A DNA stretch of 64,000 bases from Gulbenkiania mobilis (GCA_004346645.1 SMDA01000002.1:392898-456897); one strand, 5' to 3'. Shown: positions 1-10,330, counted from the stretch's first letter. Notes: a model not told the origin generated them from the letters alone. Numbers and translations: made by a program.

Positions 1-1
1 C

Positions 2-268
2 ATGCCTGCCGCCGTGGTGGCGCCCAGGCTCAGTCTGCCGGAGGCGGCCGGACTGATCGGGCATGCGGCGGCAGTGGTGGGGGTGGACACCGGGTTGACG
101 CATCTGGCCAATGCGCTGGATGTACCGCTGGTGGCGCTCTACACCGATACCGACCCTGCCCGCACCGGAGTGGTGGAGACCGCCTGGGCCACCAACCTGG
201 GCGGTATTGGGGCGTGTCCCACACCTGAAGCGGTGCTGGACGCCCTCCGCCGGGTGCGGCAGGCATGA
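2..268 (+). CDS. waaC: Lipopolysaccharide heptosyltransferase I, C-terminal part (gene enters from left edge)
   Basis: Only the last 88 residues are in the window. They contain the GVDTGLTHLA signature of the ADP-heptose glycosyltransferases (GT family 9), followed by a VALYTDTDP stretch. These enzymes add L-glycero-D-manno-heptose to the Kdo-lipid A core on the cytoplasmic face of the inner membrane. Its stop codon overlaps the waaA start by 4 bp (ATGA). The neighbour waaA and the motif wording favour waaC over waaF, but the N-terminal domain that would settle this lies outside the window. Confidence 0.78.
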   Translation: MPAAVVAPRLSLPEAAGLIGHAAAVVGVDTGLTHLANALDVPLVALYTDTDPARTGVVETAWATNLGGIGACPTPEAVLDALRRVRQA

Positions 269-1527
269 TTGCCCGGCGCCTCTATGGCGCAGTCTGGCCC
301 CTGCTGTTGCCGCTGGTCAGGCGCTACCTGCGCAAGCGGGCCCGCAAGGCGCCGGCCTATCTGGAACACTGGGACGAACGCTTCGGCCAACCTTTTGCCG
401 CCCGCCATCGCGGAGCGATCTGGATTCATGCGGTATCGGTAGGTGAGACGCGCGCTGCACTGCCTCTGGTGCGTGCCCTGCAGGCCCGCTGGCCGGGGGT
501 GCCGCTGCTGATTACCCAGATGACCCCCACCGGTCGTGCCACCGCTGCCGAACTCTACCCCGATGCCGAGATTCGCTACCTTCCCTACGACACGCCTGCC
601 GCTGTGGCGCGTTTTCTATCCGACCATGCTCCGCGTTTCGGGGTGCTGATGGAAACCGAACTGTGGCCCAACCTGATCGCGGCAGCGGCCTGCAGCGGGG
701 TGCCACTGTTTCTGGCCAACGCGCGCTTGTCGGAGAAGTCGCTGGCGGGATACCGGCGCATCGGTGCGCTGATCCGTCCCGCCCTCGCACAGTTGACGGG
801 CGTGGCTGCGCAAACCGCTGAGGACGCCCGGCGCCTGACCCAACTTGGGGCCCGCGAGGTGCACGTGTGCGGCAACACCAAGTTCGATTTCACGCCCCCC
901 CTCGACAAACTGGCATTGGGAGAGGACTTCCGACAGCGGATCGGGCCGCGCCCGGTGCTGGTGTGTGCCAGCACACGCGAAGGCGAGGAAGCTTTGCTCT
1001 TCGCTGCCTGGAGCGCTGCGCGGGCACGGGTGGGCAGGGTCTTGCTGGTGGTGGTGCCGCGCCATCCGGAACGCTTTGACAGCGTGGCGGGCTTGGCCGA
1101 AGGCGCCGGCCTGGCGTGCGCGCGCCGCAGCGAAGAAGGCCCGGTGCCGCCCGATGCTGCAGTATGGCTGGGGGACAGCATGGGTGAGCTGTTCGGCTAT
1201 TACGCGGCGGCCGATGTGGCCTTCGTGGGCGGCAGCCTGCTGCCTCTGGGGGGACAGAACCTGATCGAGCCGGCCAGCATCGGGCGGCCGGTGCTGTTCG
1301 GCCCCCACATGTTCAACTTTGCCGAAGCCAGCCGTCTTGCACTCGAGGCCGGCGCGGCACGGCAGGTGCCGGATGCCGGGGCGCTGGTGGACGAAGCGCT
1401 GGCCCTTCTGGCGGATGCACCCGCCAGGCAGGCGATGCACGACGCCGCCCTGGCGTTCACCGCGGCCCACCGGGGCGCCAGCGACCGCATCGTGGAACTG
1501 ATCGCCGGCCGTCTTCTCCAAGCCTGA
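265..1527 (+). CDS. waaA: 3-deoxy-D-manno-octulosonic acid (Kdo) transferase
   Basis: Transfers Kdo from CMP-Kdo to lipid IVA in the inner membrane. The protein has 420 residues, the usual family length. A hydrophobic N-terminal anchor (GAVWPLLLPLV) is followed by VSVGETRAA near residue 60, where family members carry the catalytic Glu, then METELWPNL near 128. The C-terminal nucleotide-sugar half has FVGGSLLPLGGQN and EPASIGRPVLFGP near 318-345. It is translationally coupled to the upstream heptosyltransferase. A copy of the GGTTGGCCGAAG repeat (reverse orientation) lies in codons 39-43, read as F-G-Q-P. Confidence 0.95.
   Translation: MIARRLYGAVWPLLLPLVRRYLRKRARKAPAYLEHWDERFGQPFAARHRGAIWIHAVSVGETRAALPLVRALQARWPGVPLLITQMTPTGRATAAELYPDAEIRYLPYDTPAAVARFLSDHAPRFGVLMETELWPNLIAAAACSGVPLFLANARLSEKSLAGYRRIGALIRPALAQLTGVAAQTAEDARRLTQLGAREVHVCGNTKFDFTPPLDKLALGEDFRQRIGPRPVLVCASTREGEEALLFAAWSAARARVGRVLLVVVPRHPERFDSVAGLAEGAGLACARRSEEGPVPPDAAVWLGDSMGELFGYYAAADVAFVGGSLLPLGGQNLIEPASIGRPVLFGPHMFNFAEASRLALEAGAARQVPDAGALVDEALALLADAPARQAMHDAALAFTAAHRGASDRIVELIAGRLLQA
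381..392 (-). repeat. Uptake-sequence-like 12-mer
   Basis: CTTCGGCCAACC on the plus strand, preceded by G. It lies inside the N-terminal part of waaA. Confidence 0.8.
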
Positions 1528-1560
1528 CGGGCAATCGCCCGGTCCGACAAGGAGCCCGCC

Positions 1561-1779
1561 ATGCCGGTCAATCACAAGAAACTGCTGCGCAGCAAGTGGA
1601 CGGCCGTGGCCCCCACCAGCCGTGAGAAACACTTCATGGTGGTAAGGGTTACGCGCGATCAGGAGGATCCGCAGAAAGTGCTGACGGTGGATCTGGAGGC
1701 CGTGCTCACGCGCCGCCGCTGGACACTGCCGTGGCGCGATCTGGGCGATTCGGCCTCATGGCGCGCCGGCTGGCTCTAG
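1561..1779 (+). CDS. TIGR02450-type Trp-rich small protein
   Basis: A 72-residue basic protein with five tryptophans (SKWTAVAP, RRRWTLPWRDL, SWRAGWL), matching in length and wording the TIGR02450 Trp-rich family of proteobacteria. The family function is unknown. The start follows an AAGGAG ribosome site 7 bp upstream. It sits 33 bp after waaA on the same strand and may be the last gene of that operon. No signal peptide or membrane segment is visible. Confidence 0.8.
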   Translation: MPVNHKKLLRSKWTAVAPTSREKHFMVVRVTRDQEDPQKVLTVDLEAVLTRRRWTLPWRDLGDSASWRAGWL

Positions 1780-1783
1780 GCTG

Positions 1784-2998
1784 CTAGAGAAAGCGCAGCG
1801 GGTCCACCTTCCACTTTTCCGGCGCTTCGTGGCGCACGATGCTGTCACCGCCGCCAAAACCCAGCGGCCGCGACAGGTCTACCACTTCGGGCGGGATGTG
1901 GCTGTTGCTGCGCAGACTGAAGAACACCTTCACCTTGGGCGCGATCAGGCTCTTCTCGTTCTGTTCCACCACCACGCCCAGCCGGCCGCTTTCCAGCCGT
2001 ACCAGTGTTCCGACCGGATAGATGCCGGTGGCGCGCATGAAAGCCTGCACCAAGGCCGGGTTGAAGTGATGCCGCGACCATTCATACAGCTTGCGCAGCG
2101 CGTCGGTGGGCGCCATGCCCTGGTGATAGCAGCGGTCCGAGGTGAGGGCGTCGTACACGTCGACGATCGCGGCCATCTGGCCAAGTTCGGAAATCTGGTC
2201 GCCTTTCAGTCCGAGCGGATAGCCGCTGCCATCGTGCCGCTCATGGTGCTGCGCGGCCACCTCGATGGCCATGGCGGTGATGCCGGGGGTGGCCTCCAGG
2301 ATACGGCGGCTTTCCACAACGTGGCATTTCATCACCGCGAACTCCTGCTCGGTCAGCCGGCCTGGCTTGTTGAGGATGGCATCGTCAATGCGCATCTTGC
2401 CGATATCGTGCAGCATGCCTCCCAGACCAGCGTGGAAGATGCGTTCGGCGCCCATCTGCCGGGCGTTGCAGAAGCTCACCATCAGGGCGCCCACGCTCAC
2501 CGAGTGCAGAAAGGTGTAGTCGTCCTTGTCCTTGATGCGGCACAGCGACAGCAGTGCACCGGGGTTGGCCAGCAGCGAGCCGGTCATGCGCTCCACCACC
2601 GGCTCCACCTGAGCCACCTGCACTTGGCGCCCCAGCCGCACGTCGTTCATCACACTGTGCATGATGCGGCTGGCTTCGTGGTGCACTTGCCGCGCCCGCC
2701 CGATTTCCTCCCCGGCCTCGCGTCGGGCCGCTGCAGGCGGTGCTTCGGTCGCAAAGGCGCGGATCTCGCTGTCGAGCTGGCATTCAACCTCCTGGACGGT
2801 GGGCGCATGCACCAGATCCAATCCGCGGCTGGTATCAATGTAGATTTCGTAGATGCCGGCATCGGCAATGCGGCGGATGTCGCTTTCGTCTTCCAGCAGG
2901 AAGCGGTTGCGCAGAAAGGGATGACTCATCCAGTCGCAGTTGAGGTCGTGGATGTACATGCCGACCCTCAGGTCGGAAATCTCGATGCGCTTGATCAT
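1784..2998 (-). CDS. HD-GYP domain cyclic-di-GMP phosphodiesterase with DUF3391 N-terminus
   Basis: Likely hydrolyses c-di-GMP in the cytoplasm. The N-terminal part (IEISDLRVGMYIHDLNCDW) resembles DUF3391. The catalytic region holds LHDIGKM near residue 195 and HHERHDGSGYP near 251-261, so both the HD metal pair and the GYP loop are intact. The ATG at 2998 is chosen because GGAG lies 7 bp before it; a GTG at 3031 would add 11 residues but has no ribosome site. The gene converges on the Trp-rich gene with only 4 bp between them. No membrane segment is seen, so the input signal is unknown. Confidence 0.9.
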   Translation of the reverse strand: MIKRIEISDLRVGMYIHDLNCDWMSHPFLRNRFLLEDESDIRRIADAGIYEIYIDTSRGLDLVHAPTVQEVECQLDSEIRAFATEAPPAAARREAGEEIGRARQVHHEASRIMHSVMNDVRLGRQVQVAQVEPVVERMTGSLLANPGALLSLCRIKDKDDYTFLHSVSVGALMVSFCNARQMGAERIFHAGLGGMLHDIGKMRIDDAILNKPGRLTEQEFAVMKCHVVESRRILEATPGITAMAIEVAAQHHERHDGSGYPLGLKGDQISELGQMAAIVDVYDALTSDRCYHQGMAPTDALRKLYEWSRHHFNPALVQAFMRATGIYPVGTLVRLESGRLGVVVEQNEKSLIAPKVKVFFSLRSNSHIPPEVVDLSRPLGFGGGDSIVRHEAPEKWKVDPLRFL

Positions 2999-3074
2999 GC
3001 CTGGCTCCGGTCTGCGCCGGTGGAACAACACTGCAGAAATTCTAACGGCGCGGACCAGGTGCTGTCGCGGCCGT

Positions 3075-3085
3075 TTCGGCCAACC
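3075..3085 (-). repeat. Uptake-sequence-like 11-mer, intergenic
   Basis: TTCGGCCAACC between the HD-GYP gene and prfA. The twelfth base is T instead of C, so it is one base short of the full 12-mer. Confidence 0.7.
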
Positions 3086-3161
3086 CTTGCGCTGGCGCAG
3101 GCAAAGCGGACGGGGCAGCCCGAAGGACTGCCCCGTTGCATGGCGCGCCTACCGTCGGCGC

Positions 3162-4238
3162 TCAGTCGCCCAGTTGGGCCAGCTGTTCGGCCTGGTGCTC
3201 GGCAATCAGCGCGTCGGTCAGTTCGGCCAGGTCACCGTCCATCACCTGATCGAGCTTGTAGAGGGTGAGGTTGATGCGGTGGTCGGTGATCCGGCCCTGA
3301 GGATAGTTGTAGGTACGGATGCGCTCCGAGCGGTCGCCTGAACCGATCAGGCTCTTGCGTTCGGCCGCTTCCTTCTGCTGCTTCTCGCGCAGTTGGATGT
3401 CGTAGATGCGGGCCGCCAGCACCTGCATGGCGCTGGCCTTGTTGGCATGCTGCGAGCGCCCGTCCTGGCACTCGGCTACGATGCCGGTGGGCAGGTGAGT
3501 GATGCGTACCGCGGAGTCGGTCTTGTTGATGTGCTGGCCACCGGCCCCGCTGGCGCGGAAGGTATCGATGCGCAGGTCGGCCGGGTTGAGCACCACCTCG
3601 GCGATCTCCTCCGCCTCGGGCATCACCGCCACCGTGCAGGCAGAGGTATGGATGCGTCCTTGGGTTTCGGTGGCGGGCACCCGCTGCACCCGGTGGCCAC
3701 CCGATTCGAACTTGAGCCGTGAATACGCTCCCAGACCGATCAGGCGCACGATCACTTCCTTGTAGCCGCCCAGGTCGGATTCGCTGGCCGAAACGATCTC
3801 CACCTGCCAGCGGTTGCGCTCGGCATAGCGGGTGTACATGCGCAGCAGGTCGCCGGCGAACAGCGCGGCCTCGTCTCCGCCGGTACCGGCGCGGATTTCC
3901 AGGAAGATGTTCTTCTCGTCGTTGGGGTCCTTGGGTAACAGGAGCTTCTGCAGCGCGAGATCGAGCTCGGCCAGGCGCGTACGTCCGGCGTCGATCTCTG
4001 CCTGGGCGAACTCCTTCATGTCCGGATCGGCGAGCATCTCCTCGGCGGTAGCGAGGTCGTTCTCGCACTGGCGGTAGGCCGCGAAGGCCTCCACCACCGG
4101 GGTGAGTTCGGCGTGTTCGCGCGTCAGCTTGCGGAACAGATCCATGTCGCGCGTGGCGTTTTCCTGTGCCAAGAGCTGGGTGACTTCTTCAAGACGCTCG
4201 GTCAGCTGTCCGAGCCTGGCTGCGATCGAGGCTTTCAT
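3162..4238 (-). CDS. prfA: Peptide chain release factor 1
   Basis: Recognises UAA and UAG and triggers peptidyl-tRNA hydrolysis on the ribosome. The 358-residue length is standard. The invariant GGQ occurs in [16 protein letters not shown] near residue 233. The hemA stop overlaps the prfA start by 4 bp (ATGA), the hemA-prfA arrangement common in proteobacteria, so translation is probably coupled. Confidence 0.97.
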   Translation of the reverse strand: MKASIAARLGQLTERLEEVTQLLAQENATRDMDLFRKLTREHAELTPVVEAFAAYRQCENDLATAEEMLADPDMKEFAQAEIDAGRTRLAELDLALQKLLLPKDPNDEKNIFLEIRAGTGGDEAALFAGDLLRMYTRYAERNRWQVEIVSASESDLGGYKEVIVRLIGLGAYSRLKFESGGHRVQRVPATETQGRIHTSACTVAVMPEAEEIAEVVLNPADLRIDTFRASGAGGQHINKTDSAVRITHLPTGIVAECQDGRSQHANKASAMQVLAARIYDIQLREKQQKEAAERKSLIGSGDRSERIRTYNYPQGRITDHRINLTLYKLDQVMDGDLAELTDALIAEHQAEQLAQLGD

Positions 4239-5491
4239 TCGGTTTCCGTAGTCAGGCGGTAAAGGCGTGCGACCGCTTCGGCCAAGCCCTCATGACCGCT
4301 GCCGCCGCGCCCGGACAGGGCCTCGGTGGGCGGATGCATCAGCTTGTTGGTCAACTGCACCGACAACTGCTCGAGCACCTTCTCCGGTGGCAGACCCCGC
4401 GCCAGCTGCTTGAGGGCCGCCTCTAGCGCCGCCTGGCGGGTGGCCTCGGCCTTGTCGCGCAGCGTGCGGATCAGTGGCGCGGCCTCGCGCTTCTTCAGCC
4501 ATTCGGAAAACTCCGTCACCCGTGCCTGGATGATGGTCTCGGCTTCCTCGGCGGCCAGCTGCCGCGCTTCGCGCCCCACTTCCACGATGCCGGCGATGTC
4601 GTCCACCGTGTACAGGAAGACATCGTCCAGTCCGTCCACTTCGGCCTCGATGTCGCGCGGCACGGCCAGGTCCAGCATGAACATTGGCCGGTGGCGACGA
4701 GCCTTGATGGCGCGTTCCACCAGCCCCTTGCCGATGATGGGCAACTGGCTGGCAGTGGAACTGACCACCACGTCGAAACGTTGCAGCTGATCGGGCAGCT
4801 CCGACAGCGTGACGGCCTCGCCACCGAAACGTTCGGCCAACTTTTGCCCCCGCTCCAGCGTGCGGTTGGCAATCGTGATACAGGCGGGCTGGCGCGCGGC
4901 GAAGTGTGTGGCTACCAGTTCGATCATCTCGCCAGCGCCGATGAAGAGGACATTCAGCTCGCCGATGGTGGGGAAAATCTGTTCGGCCAGCTTGACCGCC
5001 GCAGCCGACATCGACACCGAGCTTGCGCCCACAGCAGTGCGGCTGCGCACTTCCTTGGCCACGGCAAAAGTCTTCTGGAACAGGCCGTTGAGCAGCGAGC
5101 CGAGGGTACCCACGCGTTCGGCGGTGCGCACCGCATCCTTGATCTGGCCCAGGATCTGGGTTTCACCCAGCACCATGGAGTCGAGGCCGGAGGCAACACG
5201 GAAAGCATGGCGGGCGGCCTCGGGGGCCTCCAGCCGGTAGAGGTAGGGAGCGATCTCTTCCGGCGCCAGCCCATGGAATGCCGACAGCCAGCGCGTGGGC
5301 GCGGCCGGGTCCGGGCTGGCACAGTAAAGCTCTGTGCGGTTGCAGGTCGAAACGATGGCGGCTTCCGTGGCGGCACGGGAGTTCACCAGGCTTTCCAGCG
5401 CTCCGGGCAGCGTTTCAGCCGGAAAAGCGAGCTTTTCGCGCACCGATAGCGGGGCTGTTTGGTGGTTGAGTCCGATGGCGACCAGGTGCAT
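4235..5491 (-). CDS. hemA: Glutamyl-tRNA reductase
   Basis: Reduces glutamyl-tRNA(Glu) to glutamate-1-semialdehyde, the first committed step of C5-pathway tetrapyrrole synthesis. It is 418 residues, starts [15 protein letters not shown] as family members do, and has the nucleophilic Cys near residue 50 in STCNRTELY. The NADPH domain shows [15 protein letters not shown]. It is first of the hemA-prfA pair and divergent from pdxH, with about 106 bp between them. Confidence 0.97.
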   Translation of the reverse strand: MHLVAIGLNHQTAPLSVREKLAFPAETLPGALESLVNSRAATEAAIVSTCNRTELYCASPDPAAPTRWLSAFHGLAPEEIAPYLYRLEAPEAARHAFRVASGLDSMVLGETQILGQIKDAVRTAERVGTLGSLLNGLFQKTFAVAKEVRSRTAVGASSVSMSAAAVKLAEQIFPTIGELNVLFIGAGEMIELVATHFAARQPACITIANRTLERGQKLAERFGGEAVTLSELPDQLQRFDVVVSSTASQLPIIGKGLVERAIKARRHRPMFMLDLAVPRDIEAEVDGLDDVFLYTVDDIAGIVEVGREARQLAAEEAETIIQARVTEFSEWLKKREAAPLIRTLRDKAEATRQAALEAALKQLARGLPPEKVLEQLSVQLTNKLMHPPTEALSGRGGSGHEGLAEAVARLYRLTTETE

Positions 5492-5597
5492 GGGCGGAGC
5501 GACCGCAAATCAAATGGGGTATTCTAGCCCAAACTGGTGCCGGGCGGGCGCGCCTCTCTGGCCGAGGCTGCCTGCCGCTTACCCGAGGAAGGATGCT

Positions 5598-6236
5598 ATG
5601 ACGCTGAATCTGGCCGACATCCGCAAGGATTACGCAAAGAAGGAACTCTCCCCCGACGACTGCCTGCCGGACCCGGTGGCGCAGTTCGAAGTCTGGCTCA
5701 ATGAGGCGATCAGCGCCGCCGTGCCCGAGCCCACCGCGATGAACATCGCCACCGTCGATGCGCAGGGTCGGCCCAGTGCACGCATGGTGCTGCTCAAGGG
5801 CATCGAGGCGGGGTGCTTCGTGTTCTACACCAACTACGACAGCCGCAAGGGCAGCCAGCTTTCGGCCAACCCCTATGTCGCGCTCACCTTTTTCTGGCCC
5901 GAACTGGAGCGTCAGGTGCGCATCGAAGGACGGGTGCAGCGTGTCGATCCGGAGGTGTCCGACGCCTACTTTGCCAGCCGACCCTACGCCAGCCGCATCG
6001 GTGCCTGGGCCAGCGAGCAGAGCCGCGAGATCGACGGCAAGTCGGTACTGGTGAAACGTGCCGCGCTCTTCGGTGCCAAGTATCCGCTCAATGTGCCGCG
6101 ACCGCCGCACTGGGGTGGGTTTGCCGTCACGCCGGAACGCGTGGAATTCTGGCAGGGCCGTCCCAGCCGGTTGCACGACCGGGTGGACTACCGTCTGACC
6201 GAAGCCGGCTGGCAGCGCAGCCGGCTTGCGCCCTGA
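5598..6236 (+). CDS. pdxH: Pyridoxamine/pyridoxine 5'-phosphate oxidase
   Basis: FMN enzyme that oxidises PNP and PMP to pyridoxal 5'-phosphate in the last step of vitamin B6 synthesis and salvage. The protein is 212 residues. Family signatures are visible: [21 protein letters not shown] near 70-90, EGRVQRV, and [12 protein letters not shown] at the C-terminus. The frame stays open far upstream, but the ATG at 5598 follows GAGGAAGG and gives the normal family length. It converges on the next gene, 3 bp away. Confidence 0.96.
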   Translation: MTLNLADIRKDYAKKELSPDDCLPDPVAQFEVWLNEAISAAVPEPTAMNIATVDAQGRPSARMVLLKGIEAGCFVFYTNYDSRKGSQLSANPYVALTFFWPELERQVRIEGRVQRVDPEVSDAYFASRPYASRIGAWASEQSREIDGKSVLVKRAALFGAKYPLNVPRPPHWGGFAVTPERVEFWQGRPSRLHDRVDYRLTEAGWQRSRLAP

Positions 6237-6239
6237 ACC

Positions 6240-7340
6240 TTACCGGTGGGCCAGCACCTGCGGGCCCACCGCCTCCACTGTGGCGCAGCCAGTCAGCGCC
6301 ATCGCCATTTCCAGTTCCTCATGCAGCAACTTGAGCAGGTGGGCCACGCCCAAGGCGCCTGCGGTGGCCAGCGCATGGGCCTGTGGCCGGCCCACCATCA
6401 CCGCATCCGCCCCCAGCGCCAGTGCCTTGAGCACATCCGTGCCCCGGCGGATGCCGCCATCCACCAGTACCGTCATCCGTGTCCCCACCGCCTCGGCGAT
6501 GTCGGGCAGTAGACGGGCGGTGGCCGGGAGTGTGTCGAGCGAGCGTCCGCCGTGGTTGGATACCACCACACCCGCAAGCTGGCGGTTGGCCGCCTCGCGC
6601 GCATCGGTGACCGAGGTGATGCCTTTGAGTACGATCGGCAGGCGTGTCTGTGCTTGCAGCCATTCAATGTCGCGCCACGTGGGGGCCTGGGCCATCAGGT
6701 GCTGGAACACTGGGCTTTCCCAGTCGGACAGGACGGGGGGCGCCGGAAGCGGATAAGGCTCCAGGTTGGCGGCCTGCACTGCGGGCGGCAGGCTGAAGCC
6801 GGCGCGGCGCTCCCGGTTGCGCACACCGTTGACCGGGACATCCACCGTCACCACCAGTACTTGGTAACCGGCCGCCTCGGCGCGACGCACCAGGTCGGCG
6901 GTTACGGCCCGGTCCGGCTGGAAGTAGAGCTGGAACCACAGGGGCCCCGTGGTGGCGGCGGCAATCGCCTCGAGCGGCACGCCGGAGAGTGTGCTGGCGA
7001 CAAAGCCCGCACCCATGGCTCCGGCGGCGTAGGCGCTGGCGCGTTCGCCTTCCGGATGCAGCAGCGTCTGGTAGGCCACCGGCGCCAGCAGGATGGGGTG
7101 TGCCATGCTCTGACCGAAGAGCACGGTTCGCGTGTGGCCTTCCTTCAGGTCGGCCAGCACCCGGGTGTGCAGGGGCAGCTGCTGCCATGCAGCAGGGTTG
7201 GCCGAAAGCGTATGTTCATCGCCCACGCCACCACTGACATACGCCCAGGTGGCCTCGGTCATCCGTTCACGGGCATAGCGTTCGTAGTCGCAGGCGGCAA
7301 CGAGGTCAGTGGGCAACTGGGCAAGCGGAGGCAGCGGCAT
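6240..7340 (-). CDS. FMN-dependent alpha-hydroxyacid dehydrogenase/oxidase (lactate/mandelate dehydrogenase family)
   Basis: A 366-residue member of the (S)-2-hydroxyacid oxidising FMN family. It oxidises a 2-hydroxyacid to the 2-oxoacid, but the substrate cannot be read from sequence. Visible marks are PILLAPVAYQTLLHPEGE near 90, the catalytic-base motif SNHGGR near 267 and the phosphate-binding VDGGIRRGTDVLKALALGA near 295. It is a stand-alone gene with an inverted repeat resembling a Fur site about 43 bp upstream. L-lactate dehydrogenase (LldD) is possible, but no lactate permease is adjacent. Confidence 0.85.
   Translation of the reverse strand: MPLPPLAQLPTDLVAACDYERYARERMTEATWAYVSGGVGDEHTLSANPAAWQQLPLHTRVLADLKEGHTRTVLFGQSMAHPILLAPVAYQTLLHPEGERASAYAAGAMGAGFVASTLSGVPLEAIAAATTGPLWFQLYFQPDRAVTADLVRRAEAAGYQVLVVTVDVPVNGVRNRERRAGFSLPPAVQAANLEPYPLPAPPVLSDWESPVFQHLMAQAPTWRDIEWLQAQTRLPIVLKGITSVTDAREAANRQLAGVVVSNHGGRSLDTLPATARLLPDIAEAVGTRMTVLVDGGIRRGTDVLKALALGADAVMVGRPQAHALATAGALGVAHLLKLLHEELEMAMALTGCATVEAVGPQVLAHR
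7196..7206 (+). repeat. Uptake-sequence-like 11-mer
   Basis: GGTTGGCCGAA followed by AG, within the alpha-hydroxyacid dehydrogenase gene. On the sense strand it encodes part of LSANPAAW. Confidence 0.7.
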
Positions 7341-7382
7341 GGCAATGTTGGAAGGATGGGAACGGACGCTACATTACACAAT

Positions 7383-7401
7383 AATGCGAACCATTCGCAA
7401 A
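7383..7401. promoter_or_regulatory. Palindromic operator candidate, Fur-box-like
   Basis: Contains the perfect inverted repeat TGCGAA-CCA-TTCGCA (7385-7399). Against the Fur consensus AATGAGAATNATTCTCATT I count 13 of 18 defined positions. It lies upstream of the alpha-hydroxyacid dehydrogenase start at 7340. Another palindrome-binding regulator is equally possible. Confidence 0.4.
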
Positions 7402-7461
7402 TAAACGGAACCGTGTTTGACCTGCGTCAGCGTGACGCGCGGGGCGAACCGGTCAGGCGGC

Positions 7462-8796
7462 TTACTTGATGCCGAGGCGTTCCAGCCGGTAGCGCAGCGA
7501 GCGGAAGCTGATACCCAGCCGTTTGGCCGCCTGGGTGCGGTTGTAGCGGGTGGTGTCCAGCGCCTTGAGGAGAACTTCACGTTCCACCCGGTCCAGATAG
7601 TCCTGCAGGCTTTCGCCGCCGGCCAGGGCGGGAGGCGAGGGGACATCGTCCTCCACCGGCAGGAGCTGCAGTGCGTCCGGGCCGATCTCCGGGCCGGTGG
7701 CCAGCGCCACGGCGCGTTCGATGATGTTTTCCAGCTCGCGGAAGTTACCGGGGTAGTTGTATCCCAGCAGCAGCTGCAGCGCGGCCGGCGTCAGCCGTGG
7801 CCGGGGCCCTGACACCCCATAGCGCTCCAGCAGCATGTCGACGAAGCGCGGCAGATCCTCCCGCAGTTCGCGCAGTGGCGGCATCGTCAGGCTGATGACG
7901 TTCAGCCGGTAGTAAAGGTCCTGGCGGAACGCACCACCGCTCACCTGCGCGGCCAGGTCTTTGTGTGTTGCACACAGGATGCGCACGTCGGTGGCTTCCT
8001 CGCTGGTGGCGCCCAGCCGGCGCACTTTCTTTTCCTGCAGGGCACGCAATAGCTTCACCTGCATGGACAGCGGCAGGTCGGCCACTTCGTCGAGGAACAG
8101 CGTGCCGCCCGAAGCCTGCTGGAAAAATCCTTCCCGGTCGCGGTCGGCGCCGGTGAACGCGCCACGCCGCGTGCCGAAGAATTCGCTCTCCATCAGGCTG
8201 TCGGGGATCGCGCCACAGTTCACCGGCACGAACGGTCCAGCGGCGCGCGGACCGGAGGCGTGGATCAGCCGTGCGGCCTGTTCCTTGCCGGTGCCCGACT
8301 CGCCGCGGATGTACACCGGCGCCTGGGTACGCGCCACCCGTTCGATCAGCGCCCGTATCTCCAGCATCGCGGGCGACTCGCCGTACAGCCGGGCACCGCC
8401 TTCGGTGCGTGCTGGGCGCTCCACCCGCAGCACGCCCCCGACCAGTGCGCGCAGATGGGCCAGGCTGACCGGCTTCTGCAGGTAGTCGAAGGCACCGGCC
8501 TTCATGGCGGCCACCGCGTTTTCCGTGCTGCCGTGCGCGGTGATCACCGCCACCGGGATGTCCAGATTGCGCCGGGTGATGGCTTCTACCACGGCGAGGC
8601 CTTCCCCATCCGGCAGGCGCATGTCGGTCAGCGCCAGGTCGAAGGGGCCGGCTCCATCGAGCGCTGCGAGGGCCTCGGCCACACTACCGGCGGTGGTCAC
8701 CACCAGCCCCATGCGGGTGAGTGTCAGGTCCAGCAGTTCGCGGATGTCAGCCTCGTCATCGACGACGAGTACGCGTTGGGAGGCCGTGCGTTTCAT
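7462..8796 (-). CDS. pilR: Sigma-54-dependent response regulator, PilR-type
   Basis: NtrC-family activator of 444 residues. The receiver domain has its phospho-acceptor Asp near residue 54-57 (LALTDMRLPDG). The AAA+ domain has Walker A GESGTGKE near 163 and the sigma-54-contacting GAFTGA loop near 213. The C-terminal Fis-type helix-turn-helix includes TRYNRTQAAKRLGIS. Pairing with a PilS-like membrane kinase makes a type IV pilin regulator the likeliest role. Its start overlaps the pilS stop by 4 bp. Confidence 0.88.
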   Translation of the reverse strand: MKRTASQRVLVVDDEADIRELLDLTLTRMGLVVTTAGSVAEALAALDGAGPFDLALTDMRLPDGEGLAVVEAITRRNLDIPVAVITAHGSTENAVAAMKAGAFDYLQKPVSLAHLRALVGGVLRVERPARTEGGARLYGESPAMLEIRALIERVARTQAPVYIRGESGTGKEQAARLIHASGPRAAGPFVPVNCGAIPDSLMESEFFGTRRGAFTGADRDREGFFQQASGGTLFLDEVADLPLSMQVKLLRALQEKKVRRLGATSEEATDVRILCATHKDLAAQVSGGAFRQDLYYRLNVISLTMPPLRELREDLPRFVDMLLERYGVSGPRPRLTPAALQLLLGYNYPGNFRELENIIERAVALATGPEIGPDALQLLPVEDDVPSPPALAGGESLQDYLDRVEREVLLKALDTTRYNRTQAAKRLGISFRSLRYRLERLGIK

Positions 8797-10330
8797 GGGG
8801 CGTACCGGCAGGTGAGTCGAAAATGGCCGCTGGGCGGCACGTAGTCCAGCCAGGCTTCGTTGGCTTCGGCCAACTCGCGGGCGATGTAGAGGCCAAGGCC
8901 TGTGCCCTGGCTGTCGGTGGTAAAGAAGGGTTCGAACAGGTGCAACTGGGCGTCCTCGCTCACGCCTGGCCCGTTATCGAGTACCGACAGGTGGGCACGG
9001 TCCGGTTCGGCCTCTACCCGCAGGCGGACGGCGCCGGTTTGCCGGCTGCCGTGCCGCCAAGCGTTGCGCAGCAGGTTGAAAAGGATCTGGGTGAGATGGC
9101 CGCGATCAAAGGCGACCGCCACCGGGGTGTCAGGCACTTCCACCACGATGGCCCCGGCAGCGTCCGGCTGTGCCACGCCGAATTCGTCGACAAGACCGGT
9201 CAGGAAAGGGGCAAGCGCGATGGCCTCGGGCCGCAGCCGGTCTCGCCGGTTAAGTGCCAGTACTTCCTCCACCAGCGTGTCGATGCGCAGGGCATTGTCG
9301 CGCACGATGCGCGTCAGCCGGGCGCTGCCGGCATCGTCGGCGGTTTCGGCCAAGAGCTCGCCTGCATGGCTGATCGCTGCCAAGGGGTTGCGGATTTCGT
9401 GAGCGATGTTGGCCGTCAGGCGGCCTAAGGCGGCCAGCTTTACGCGGCGCGCTTCCTTGGCCTGGTCCGCTTGGTCGCGCAGGAACAGCACTAGTCGCCG
9501 GTTGTTGTCCTGCACGATGGGGATGAGCTCACCCACCAGTTGCCGTCCGCGCACCAGGCGCTCGACGGCAAGGTTGGCCGAAGGGTCCGGGCTGCGCTGC
9601 CAGCGTTCCACCAGCGCCACCAGCTCCGGCCGACGCTGCCCGCGACCCAACTCGGGCAGGAAGTTGGCCGCCACATGGTTGAACTGGCAGACCTGTCCCT
9701 GGTCGTCCAGCACCAACACTGCTTCACGCAGTGTTTCCAGCACCAAGGCGTTGAGCCGGTTGAGTTGCACGATCTCGTTGCCCTGGCGCTGGGCCAGCGC
9801 TTCGGACTCGCGTGCCACCCGGCCCAACTGGTAGGTGACCACGCTGACCACGAAGCCCGCCAGGGCCAGCAAGCCGCTCTGAAAGAGTTCCGCCGGAGTG
9901 GCCAGGTCCCGCACCAGCTCGTAGCCGGTGTAGCCCAGCAGCGCCACCGTGGCCAGCGCCGCGTAGAACAGCGCGTGCCGGCCCGACGACAGCAGGCCAC
10001 TGATGGCCAGGAAGGGCAGCAACAGCACGCCGTAGCCGCTGCGTACTCCACCGTTGAGGGCAATCAGCCCGGTCAGCATGCCCACATCGGTGGCCACGGC
10101 CAGCGTCAGCTGCAATGGCTGCGCCAGTCGGCTGCGGCCCAGTCCGAATGAAGCGGCGATCGCCACCAGATAGCCCGCCGCCCAACCGTAGAGCGCATTG
10201 CCGCCCGACACCAGCGGCTGGTTGTCTCCGCCACGCAGCAACGACATCGCTACCAGCACGCCCACGGTGGCGGCGCGGAAGGCGTTGTATACGTCTAGAG
10301 ACGGGCTGCGGACGCGGCGGAGGGAGACCA

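Noticed and set aside
1829..3268. 479-codon plus-strand reading frame opposite the HD-GYP gene
   Set aside because: It is the antisense shadow of a clear HD-GYP gene and is His/Gln-rich in the way such GC-rich shadows are. The same applies to long frames opposite parC, argH, thpR and the TonB receptor.
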